The translations under genes were made by a program, and so were the position numbers. Below are positions 14,786 to 20,610 of a stretch of 20,610 nt of DNA, piece by piece. Numbering within the stretch: position 1 is the stretch's first letter; each line of letters opens with the position of its first letter. The DNA comes from Planctomycetaceae bacterium (GTDB lineage Bacteria; Planctomycetota; Planctomycetia; Pirellulales; PALSA-1355): assembly GCA_005773095.1 (NCBI GenBank), contig SXHT01000221.1, positions 1 to 20,610 of the forward strand, written 5' to 3'. The notes beneath the pieces were generated by a model, which searched no databases, had not been told where the DNA came from, and saw only the letters and a program-made list of their open reading frames with translations.

Positions 14786-16003
14786 TCATCGCTCTTGCTG
14801 CTTGCGAAGGTCCGTCGAGGAGATGTCTTGGCGGAAGTCGGACTCGGGCACTTCCTGGCACAAGGCTTTCAGCGAGGGGGGCACATCAAGGTTGGAAAGA
14901 CCCTGGAAGGCCTCCTTCACCTTGCGGCCGAAGACCAGGAAACGGCAGCCGGCGGCGGCGATCTTCTCGATCGCCTGAAGCATGCCGGGGATCTGTTCTT
15001 GATAGTAGCGTGGAAGGGCGATTCGTTCGAGCGTATCGGCGCCCACGATAAAGGTGACGCCGGGGAACAGCGCCGCCTTTTCGGCGAACGTCGGCGCACG
15101 CGTGAGCCAGACGGTTTCATCCGCGGTAAATTGTTTAAGCCGCTCATCGATCTCGATAAAATCGAGCGCTGGTTTGTCGACGTTCGCGATTGAAATCTCG
15201 AACTCGATGGGCACTCCAAGCAGTTGCGACGCTGTCTTGGCCATCCCACGATGGCCCCCATGCAGCGGATTGAAAGCACCCGGAAACAAGGCCTGCGGCG
15301 ATTGGGATCCAATCCCGGCGTCCGCATAAAAGGGGACAGGAACATTTTTACAGGAAGACTCCGCGGACTGAGCCGGTCCCCGGCGCATGCGGACGCGATG
15401 CAGGTTGCCGGCGAGCAATGCCTGCCAGGAGGCCGGCGCCGTTTTCGCCGATCGTGTGACTGCTTCATGCTGCGTCAGTTCAAGCGCCGGGTGATCGGTT
15501 CCACCCCAGGCGGCTGCAATCTCGCTGAGGATCGACCGTGCCGCCAATCGCTCTTCCTCGGCCCGCGGGCGCCGGCCTTTTTCAAGTTCCACCTGCAAGC
15601 AGGTAGTGCTGTCGGCGGCTTGCGTGGCGACGAAAAAGCGATGCGATCCGCGCTTGGCACGGTCACTGGCCAGACTGACGGTGCAGGCGACGCCAAGCAG
15701 GTTGGACTCAGGGGTTTCGTTCCCGACATTCCGAGGCAGCCCCGCAAGTTGCCGAGCCTTCTCATAGGCCACCATTGCCATCGCCCGCGCCGTTCGCGCC
15801 GAGCAGAACTGCTCCGGACGCGATCCGAGCCATTCAGCGAGCGCGGCGGAAGAATACGGCGCGATTGCCAAGAGCACGCTGCGCGACGCGCCGGGCACGG
15901 TCAGCAGCGAAGAAATCGCCTCGCTGCCGCCATTGACCACCAGCACAAGCTGCTTGCCGGAAGCGTGGATCTGATCAACAAGTTTCGCAACGTCACTCGC
16001 CAT
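14786..16003 (-). CDS. CinA/PncC-like domain fused to NadD/NMNAT-type nucleotidyltransferase
   Basis: A 405-residue fusion. Residues 1-160 resemble the CinA C-terminal (PncC, NMN deamidase) domain: VVNGGSEAISSLLTVPGASRSVL..APYSSAALAEWLG, then LLGVACTVSLASD. The usual SCTGG serine motif reads VVNGGS, so deamidase activity is doubtful. Residues 236-405 are a nucleotidyltransferase: FPGAFNPLHGGH (HxGH) at about 238-250 and the C-terminal ISSTDLR motif at about 391-397, both typical of NMN/NaMN adenylyltransferases. The same two-domain order occurs in plant NMNAT-like proteins. The start at 16003 is preferred over the longer TTG-initiated frame from 16162 because the homologous part begins just after it. 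Residues 203-228 are encoded by a palindromic repeat in the linker. Likely role: NAD metabolism or a related nucleotide-transfer step. Confidence 0.82.
   Translation of the reverse strand: MASDVAKLVDQIHASGKQLVLVVNGGSEAISSLLTVPGASRSVLLAIAPYSSAALAEWLGSRPEQFCSARTARAMAMVAYEKARQLAGLPRNVGNETPESNLLGVACTVSLASDRAKRGSHRFFVATQAADSTTCLQVELEKGRRPRAEEERLAARSILSEIAAAWGGTDHPALELTQHEAVTRSAKTAPASWQALLAGNLHRVRMRRGPAQSAESSCKNVPVPFYADAGIGSQSPQALFPGAFNPLHGGHRGMAKTASQLLGVPIEFEISIANVDKPALDFIEIDERLKQFTADETVWLTRAPTFAEKAALFPGVTFIVGADTLERIALPRYYQEQIPGMLQAIEKIAAAGCRFLVFGRKVKEAFQGLSNLDVPPSLKALCQEVPESDFRQDISSTDLRKQQER
15318..15396. repeat. 79-bp palindromic element inside the NadD-fusion gene
   Basis: Outer arms GCGTCCGCAT (15318-15327) and ATGCGGACGC (15387-15396) are perfectly inverted. 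Inner arms are GGGGACAGGAACATTTTTA (15332-15350) and, inverted, GGGGACCGGCTCAGTCCGCG (15362-15381). The inner arms belong to the same family as those of the three 136-bp elements (GGGGACAGGCACATTTT and GGGGACTGGCTCATTTT), but the outer arms differ and no 8-bp duplication is seen. The element stays open in the gene's frame and encodes linker residues including CKNVPVPF. Confidence 0.8.
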
Positions 16004-16206
16004 GGAAGCTCGCCAATCCAGCAGGCACGGTCCCGTGTGCCGCAACTCACCCAAGAAAACGCGTTGATCTTGCGGGAGCCACAACGCCCGGCGGATTTCC
16101 GCCGCGGCGAATCCTGGACGCCGCCACCACTTTGCCGTTCTCCCGCACCGAATGCGTCTCAATCAAGGATTACAATGTACCACACCATCACGAGGGTAGT
16201 CCTCAC

Positions 16207-16277
16207 GCTCCGCTTGAGGAACATCAGGCGGAGCGCGACGGCTGCACTGCCCGGCCCGCCTCGGCCGGCAGGCGGGG
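16207..16277. repeat. Pair of GC-rich inverted repeats (REP-like)
   Basis: CGCTCCGC (16207-16214) pairs with GCGGAGCG (16229-16236) over a 14-base loop, and an alternative CCTCA/TGAGG stem overlaps it. CCCGCCT (16256-16262) pairs with AGGCGGG (16271-16277) over an 8-base loop. Intergenic, between divergent genes; possibly a dispersed repeat unit. Confidence 0.55.
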
Positions 16278-16392
16278 CGGGATGAAAACATGATCGGCCG
16301 GACAAAATATTCCAACATTCGCGCTGGGGCGGCGAATTACCAAACGGGGGCGGCCTCCGATGGCCGTGGGTGGGCGATGGGTTTCACTTTAT

Positions 16393-16400
16393 AAGGGAGG
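16393..16400 (+). promoter_or_regulatory. Strong Shine-Dalgarno deciding the start of the coiled-coil gene
   Basis: AAGGGAGG eight bases before the ATG at 16409. It rules out the upstream in-frame ATG at 16370, whose extra 13 residues would span this site. Confidence 0.75.
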
Positions 16401-16408
16401 ATGAGATC

Positions 16409-17209
16409 ATGTTGTTTCGACTGCATAAAATGGTGATGACGGCCGCCGCGGCAGCACTCGTCGGCGGGTTCTTCTTTGGCCGTGACGCCTTCAGCTACGT
16501 GGCCACGGCAGCCGGCCGGATGAAGGATGCCGTCCGCAATAGCGTTCCCGTGGATTTCGAGATCGAACGAGCCCGCAAGTTGGTCAAGGATTTGGTGCCG
16601 GAAATTCGCCGCAACATGCATGTGATCGCCCAGGAGGAAGTCGAAGTCGAACGGGCGGAGAGACAAATCGGCGACATGGAAGCGAAGCTGGAAAAGGACA
16701 AGGCGGAGATATTTCGGCTGAAATCCGACTTGTCAAGTGCCAGGGATACGTTCGAGTACGGCAATCGCAAGTACACAACCGACGAAGTGAAGGCCGACCT
16801 GGCCCACCGCTTCGAGCGCTACAAGACGCACGAGGCCACGCTGGCGAGCCTGCGCGATATTCGCACGGCCCGTACCCGCAGTCTCGACGCGGCCCGGCAA
16901 AAGTTTGAAGGCATGCTGGCCGCCAAGCGCCAGCTTGAAGTGGACGTAGAAAACCTGGAAGCCCGACTGAAGATGGTGGAAGTGGCGCGGACCACCAGCA
17001 GCCATCACATCGACGACAGCCAACTGGGCCGTGCCCGCGAGCTGATTGCCGATGTCCGCACGCGGCTCAACGTAGCCGAGCGGATGGTGAACGTGGAAGA
17101 CAAGTTGCAGGGCGAGATTCCGCTCGAGGCACCCACCCCGGCGAACATCTTGGAACAGGTGAGCGAATATTTTGGCGCAAGCGGCGAACACGTGGCGGAC
17201 GCGAAATAG
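16409..17209 (+). CDS. Membrane-anchored coiled-coil protein, first gene of signalling module
   Basis: A 266-residue protein with one N-terminal hydrophobic segment (VMTAAAAALVGGFFFG, about residues 8-23), serving as an uncleaved anchor or signal peptide. Residues 60-215 are highly charged with long heptad-like runs (EEVEVERAERQIGDMEAKLEKDKAEIFRLKSDL), which indicates an extended coiled coil. A second short helical run (LNVAERMVNVEDKL) lies before the Pro-rich C-terminal tail. It resembles proteins often annotated only as signal-peptide or hypothetical proteins in planctomycetes; no enzymatic motif is visible. The FHA gene starts seven bases after its stop, so the two are almost surely co-transcribed. 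A structural or adaptor role for the kinase module, or an envelope-stress role like PspA-type coiled coils, is inference. Confidence 0.8.
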   Translation: MLFRLHKMVMTAAAAALVGGFFFGRDAFSYVATAAGRMKDAVRNSVPVDFEIERARKLVKDLVPEIRRNMHVIAQEEVEVERAERQIGDMEAKLEKDKAEIFRLKSDLSSARDTFEYGNRKYTTDEVKADLAHRFERYKTHEATLASLRDIRTARTRSLDAARQKFEGMLAAKRQLEVDVENLEARLKMVEVARTTSSHHIDDSQLGRARELIADVRTRLNVAERMVNVEDKLQGEIPLEAPTPANILEQVSEYFGASGEHVADAK

Positions 17210-17216
17210 TGGTATC

Positions 17217-17876
17217 ATGATGACATCATTCATTTCCGCCGAGCTGCGTCCGACGGTGGCGCCGGGCGAAACCGCTATGCCGAAGCCGACCGATTCGAAT
17301 CGCTTCTTGTTGTGGATCGACGCGGTCGGCGGCTACCTGGTCAGCACCGGCGATCGTGTACGGATTGGGCAAATGACGCCGGGGAACGACGTGGAGGTGC
17401 CGATCTTCGCCGACCTGGCACGGCATCATGCCACGCTGCGGCGCGACGGCGAAAGCTATCTGGTGGAACCGGTGCATAGCGTCCGGGTCAATGGCCGAAC
17501 GATTGACCGCACGACGATCGTGGGGGACGGCGCGACGCTGGAGCTGGGCCGGGGCGTGGAGTTGCGATTGCGACAGCCCAATCCGCTGAGCACCACGGCC
17601 TGCCTGGAGATTGCCAGCCGACATCGCACGCAGCCCACGACCAGTGGAATTGTGCTGATGGCGGAGACTTGCGTGCTTGGCCCGGCCGCCAGCAGCCATA
17701 TTGTCTGCCGTGGCTGGTCGCGGAATGTTGTGCTGCATCATCTGGGGGACAGCTTATACTGTGTCACGGAGGGTGCGTTCGCCGTCGGCGGCGTGGTCTG
17801 CCAGCGCCGCGGACTGGTGAAGCCCGGCGCCCAAGTGGTCGGCGATGAATTCACCTTCAGCATGGAATCCGCTTGA
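17217..17876 (+). CDS. FHA-domain protein, possibly with two FHA-like repeats
   Basis: A 219-residue protein. Residues 28-115 form a forkhead-associated domain: RIGQ (G51), LARHHATLRRD (R69, H71) and VRVNGRTI (N92), followed by a GDGATLELGRGVELRL strand pair. The phosphothreonine-contacting Ser of the usual SRxH motif is Ala (A68), so binding may be altered. Residues 135-216 repeat the pattern weakly (CVLGPAASSHIVC, RNVVLHHLGD, AFAVGGVV, LVKPGAQVVGDEFTFSM), suggesting a second, degenerate FHA fold. No membrane segment is present, so it is probably cytoplasmic. Two ATGs in a row at 17217 and 17220 are the candidate starts; the frame upstream overlaps the previous gene. Placed directly before a Ser/Thr kinase, it is a likely phospho-reader or scaffold for that kinase. 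Confidence 0.85.
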   Translation: MMTSFISAELRPTVAPGETAMPKPTDSNRFLLWIDAVGGYLVSTGDRVRIGQMTPGNDVEVPIFADLARHHATLRRDGESYLVEPVHSVRVNGRTIDRTTIVGDGATLELGRGVELRLRQPNPLSTTACLEIASRHRTQPTTSGIVLMAETCVLGPAASSHIVCRGWSRNVVLHHLGDSLYCVTEGAFAVGGVVCQRRGLVKPGAQVVGDEFTFSMESA

Positions 17877-17884
17877 AAGAATCC

Positions 17885-19792
17885 ATGAACTCGCAGGCGC
17901 CAGAACCCGAAGTCCTGCCGCGATCCGTGGCAATGAAGTTTGCCTACGCCAGCGGTGCGCGCCCGCTGCCGGGATACACGATCAAGCGGGGAGTCGGCCG
18001 CGGCGGCTTTGGCGAAGTGTACTACGCCGTCAGCGACGCCGGCAAGGAAGCTGCAATCAAGCTCATCCGACACAATCTGGATGTCGAGCTGCGTGGCGTT
18101 ACTCAATGCCTGAATCTCAAACATCCGCATCTCCTGGCGCTCTACGATGTCAAGCACGACGACGACGGGAACTGCTGGGTGATCATGGAGTATGTCGCCG
18201 GCGAGTCGCTGGAGGACGCGCTTGCGCGCTCGCCCAATGGCCTGCCAGCGCATGATGTGGTGGAGTGGATGCACGGCATTGCCGCGGGCGTAGCCTACCT
18301 GCACGATCGCGGCATCGTGCATCGCGATCTGAAGCCCGGCAACATCTTTAACGACGAAGGCGTGGTCAAGCTCGGCGACTATGGGCTGAGCAAGTTTATC
18401 TCTTGCTCGCGCCGCAGCGGCCAGACGGAAAGCATCGGCACGGTGCATTACATGGCGCCAGAGGTGGCGAATGGCCGCTATGGAAAAGAGATCGATATCT
18501 ACGCGCTGGGAATCATTCTCTACGAAATGCTCACCGGACGCGTGCCGTTCGAGGGCGAAAGCGTGGGCGAAGTGCTGATGAAGCACCTCACTGCCGAGCC
18601 GAATGTCGCGTCGCTCGACGAGCCGTTTCGCGATCTGGTCAAACGGGCACTGGCTAAGGATCCCACGCTGCGATTCGGCAGGGTGGAAGAGTTGATCGCC
18701 GCGTTGCCGGCTGCGACTTCGCCCCCCGCGTTTCATTCCATGCGCGGAGCCGGCCCGGCATTGCCGCCAGGAATCAACCGGCCGGCGGCGGACGCAGAAT
18801 CGCATTCACCGCTTCCGGGCACGGACGACGAAGAGCCTGTTTGGCGCTGGCTGCGAACGACGTTCGGCGGGCTTGCGACCCGCTGGCACAACGTCCAACT
18901 GGCCACCCCCATTAAAGTCTTGATCGCGGTCGCCGCGGTGATCGTCGCCTTGCGCACGGCGAATCGCATCTTGCCGCTGCTGATCTGGGCGACTGTGTTT
19001 TATTTGATCTATCGGTTGCTGCGCGCGATCTGGCGGCGGTCGATGTTCGCTCGTCATCGGCGGCGCGGTCCGGCGCACCAGCCACGGATGCACGGAAGGC
19101 GAGCTGCCGTTCAGCCGGTCGCCAGCCTGGCCAATGGCGCTTTGCCGGCAGTTTCCGGCAAGCCGCCGCGCGAGCGATTGGCGGAATCGTTGGGATCGCT
19201 TTTGATCGCGGCCCTGGCCTCGATGGTGATCAGCCTGGTGATGGTGCTGTTGCGGGGTCAGCCGCCGCAAACAGAACAATATGCCTGGCTGGCTTTGGTG
19301 AGCACGTTGGGCGCATGGGGAATCCTGATTCCCGCAAGCTTTTGGGAGCGAGATCGGGGTGAGCCCGCGATGCGACGCTTCGTGATGCTGGTGGCGGGCC
19401 TGGGGTTGGGCGCGTTGGCCTGGGCAGTCCACGCCGGTCTACGGGTCGATCTGCCGTTTGAGATTGTGATTCGTCCGGTCGACGACACGCACATTCCCAA
19501 GAGTTTCTACGGCAGCGATGGCGCGCCGCTGCTGAATGCCTTTCTGGCGTACTTCGGTTTCCTGTTCCTGCTGGTACGTTGGTGGCGAGCGGCCGATCCC
19601 GCGCGGCAGGCCCGGCTGAGCTTGTGGGCCACGATGTCGGCGATGTTCGTCGCGTGGCTGCTCAACTTTGTCTGGCCGTTTCCGCAGCCATGGGGTTTTA
19701 TGGTCACGGCAACCGTGTCGATTGCCGTGCAATTGGCAAGTCCTTGGAATCCCGCCAGGCCCCCCTCGTTTCGAACCGCCAACAATATCTGA
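17885..19792 (+). CDS. Membrane Ser/Thr protein kinase (Hanks type)
   Basis: A 635-residue protein. The kinase domain (about residues 32-290) shows the Gly loop GVGRGGFGEVY (37-47), catalytic K59 in AAIKLI, HRDLKPGN at 146-153 with catalytic D148, DYG (165-167) in place of DFG, APE at 191-193 and DIYALGIILYEMLTGRVPF. After a Pro/Ala-rich linker come about seven hydrophobic segments (near 342-357, 361-379, 436-457, 465-488, 498-520, 549-568 and 577-618), so the kinase is cytoplasmic with a C-terminal polytopic membrane part and no PASTA or other known sensor domain. The ATG at 17885 is preferred; a TTG at 17873 overlaps the FHA stop and would add four residues. It should phosphorylate Ser/Thr on partners, possibly read by the adjacent FHA protein. 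Confidence 0.92.
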   Translation: MNSQAPEPEVLPRSVAMKFAYASGARPLPGYTIKRGVGRGGFGEVYYAVSDAGKEAAIKLIRHNLDVELRGVTQCLNLKHPHLLALYDVKHDDDGNCWVIMEYVAGESLEDALARSPNGLPAHDVVEWMHGIAAGVAYLHDRGIVHRDLKPGNIFNDEGVVKLGDYGLSKFISCSRRSGQTESIGTVHYMAPEVANGRYGKEIDIYALGIILYEMLTGRVPFEGESVGEVLMKHLTAEPNVASLDEPFRDLVKRALAKDPTLRFGRVEELIAALPAATSPPAFHSMRGAGPALPPGINRPAADAESHSPLPGTDDEEPVWRWLRTTFGGLATRWHNVQLATPIKVLIAVAAVIVALRTANRILPLLIWATVFYLIYRLLRAIWRRSMFARHRRRGPAHQPRMHGRRAAVQPVASLANGALPAVSGKPPRERLAESLGSLLIAALASMVISLVMVLLRGQPPQTEQYAWLALVSTLGAWGILIPASFWERDRGEPAMRRFVMLVAGLGLGALAWAVHAGLRVDLPFEIVIRPVDDTHIPKSFYGSDGAPLLNAFLAYFGFLFLLVRWWRAADPARQARLSLWATMSAMFVAWLLNFVWPFPQPWGFMVTATVSIAVQLASPWNPARPPSFRTANNI

Positions 19793-19804
19793 CCGAGGTC
19801 ACAA

Positions 19805-20584
19805 ATGATCTTCCCTAGGGGATCAATCATCCTGGCAGGACTCGCTGACCTGGTGGTCGGGGTGTGGGCGCTTGCGCTCAACGGTTCGACAGGCACGGCC
19901 GGACTGGCGTTGATGTCGATCTTGTTGAGCCCCTGCGCCTCGTCATCCGCCGAACCTGCGACGCCGGCAGCAGCGTCGCCCGCATCGTCGACCCACGTCG
20001 CCGAGTCGCTCCCAGACTCAAAGCCCGGCCCAGAGAGCCGCGACGGAGTAACGCCCAAGCCTGATTGGGTCGATCAGCCGGCTGGCTTGCAAGGCACGAT
20101 CTATCGGACCACGGTGAAGTCGGGACTTTTTGTCACGCCAGCCGAGTGCCAAAAAGCGTTAGCGCCCAAGATTCGCGATGCCGTCATGCACTATGCGGAC
20201 GAGGTTTTGGGGCCGGATGCCGCTCGGCAGGTCGGACTGGATGATGAACTCATCCAGCGACTTTGCAAAGGCAATTACCTGGAGACCGTCACCAGCGCTA
20301 CGGTCGGCCCAATGCAACAGGCGCACGCGCTGTTGGAGTTCGACGGCGAAGCGCGGGGGGAGTTGAATCGGCGTTTTCAGGCAACGGTCGTTGCCGACCG
20401 GCTGGGTCGGGTGGCGATCACGACAGGCATCGTGTTGGGTTTGCTGGCGGTCGCATGCGGCTATCTGAAGCTGGACATTCTTACGTCAGGCCAGATGCGC
20501 GGCCGGTTGCGATTCGCCGCCGTCGTGGCAATACTCTTGGTAGCGACCGGCGCCGCCGCGGCACGTTGGGTGCTTCTGCTGTGA
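19805..20584 (+). CDS. Unrecognised membrane protein, last complete gene of signalling module
   Basis: A 259-residue protein I do not recognise. An N-terminal hydrophobic stretch (about 8-44, one or two segments) is followed by an Ala/Ser/Pro-rich linker (44-80), a soluble domain (85-195: GLQGTIYRTTVKSGLFVTPAE, IRDAVMHYADEVLGPDAARQVGLDDEL) and two C-terminal TM helices (about 201-222 and 236-257). The soluble part would lie on one side of the membrane between anchors. GAGG at 19795-19798, seven bases before the ATG, supports the start. It follows the kinase gene by 12 bases, so it may be the sensor, a regulator or a substrate of that kinase. No catalytic motif is visible. Confidence 0.75.
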   Translation: MIFPRGSIILAGLADLVVGVWALALNGSTGTAGLALMSILLSPCASSSAEPATPAAASPASSTHVAESLPDSKPGPESRDGVTPKPDWVDQPAGLQGTIYRTTVKSGLFVTPAECQKALAPKIRDAVMHYADEVLGPDAARQVGLDDELIQRLCKGNYLETVTSATVGPMQQAHALLEFDGEARGELNRRFQATVVADRLGRVAITTGIVLGLLAVACGYLKLDILTSGQMRGRLRFAAVVAILLVATGAAAARWVLLL

Positions 20585-20610
20585 TGGACGGGTGCGTGGT
20601 CGCCTGCACG
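20584..20610 (+). CDS. Possible start of a further gene, cut by the window end
   Basis: The stop of the previous gene (TGA at 20582-20584) overlaps an ATG at 20584 as TGATG, and the frame stays open for the nine codons that remain (MDGCVVACT). The arrangement suits a translationally coupled next gene of the module, but the piece is too short to confirm coding. Confidence 0.25.

Larger units (their letters stand above)
16004..16408. other. Divergent intergenic region with GC-rich hairpins
   Basis: Lies between the minus-strand NadD fusion and the plus-strand signalling module. A frame continuous with the NadD fusion runs back to a TTG at 16162 but looks non-homologous. Two hairpins occupy 16207-16277. 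A short TTTATAA lies at 16388-16394, too close to the Shine-Dalgarno for a confident promoter call. No other gene is seen. Confidence 0.5.

Noticed and set aside
16004..16162. 53-residue N-terminal extension of the NadD fusion from a TTG
   Set aside because: The part resembling homologues starts just after the ATG at 16003, and no Shine-Dalgarno precedes the TTG. It cannot be fully excluded.
15224..16285. 353-codon plus-strand frame antisense to the NadD fusion
   Set aside because: Arg-rich shadow; the minus strand carries HxGH and ISSTxxR motifs and family-like segments.
17738..18805. 355-codon minus-strand frame antisense to the kinase gene
   Set aside because: No recognisable domain, and it lies opposite an unambiguous kinase domain.

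Overview
The window is high-GC bacterial DNA that most resembles a planctomycete (Pirellulales-like). The evidence is gene content, not a marker gene: a membrane Ser/Thr kinase beside an FHA protein, a YfhO-type membrane protein, a DUF5009-type sugar acetyltransferase, and small secreted or coiled-coil proteins of a kind common in that phylum. There is no rRNA, tRNA, CRISPR array, phage or transposase gene.

Layout. (1) 1-1413: the 3' part of a YfhO-like membrane protein, truncated by the window edge. (2) 6328 down to 1434, minus strand: a five-gene surface-glycan or sugar-modification cluster made of an FAD oxidoreductase, a membrane GT2 glycosyltransferase, a soluble GT2, an SDR-type epimerase and a TIM-barrel sugar isomerase. 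Two gene pairs overlap as ATGA. (3) 6980-11199, plus strand: an exported acidic/TPR protein, a PAP2 phosphatase and a DUF5009 acetyltransferase-like membrane protein. (4) 11315-11962: a RHH antitoxin and MazF toxin pair with its own near-consensus promoter. (5) 14508 down to 12157, minus strand: an MMPL/RND exporter. (6) 16003 down to 14786, minus strand: a CinA/PncC-like domain fused to a NadD/NMNAT-type nucleotidyltransferase, an architecture I know from plant proteins. (7) 16409-20584, plus strand: a tight membrane signalling module (anchored coiled-coil protein, FHA protein, multi-TM Ser/Thr kinase, unrecognised membrane protein), possibly continuing past the window through a TGATG junction.

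Mobile DNA is the most unusual layer. Three ~136-bp palindromic elements (3121-3256, 6475-6610, 11991-12127) have 17-bp terminal inverted repeats starting GTAA. Copy 1 is flanked by a perfect 8-bp direct repeat and the other two by degraded 8-bp repeats. This is the signature of an IS66-type non-autonomous element (MITE). Their inner arms (GGGGAC-GGC-C-ATTTT) recur in a fourth palindrome at 15318-15396, which has different outer arms and lies in frame inside the NadD-fusion gene, where it encodes part of the interdomain linker. Copy 1 interrupts the glycan cluster. A second class of GC-rich double hairpins occurs at 11218-11284 and 16207-16277.

Working together: regions 1 and 2 fit cell-envelope glycan biosynthesis. 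Region 7 looks like one signal-transduction unit, in which the FHA protein and coiled-coil protein are the likely partners or substrates of the kinase. I see no defence system beyond the toxin-antitoxin pair. The best candidates for something undescribed are the signalling module and the modular palindromes, one of which has become coding sequence.
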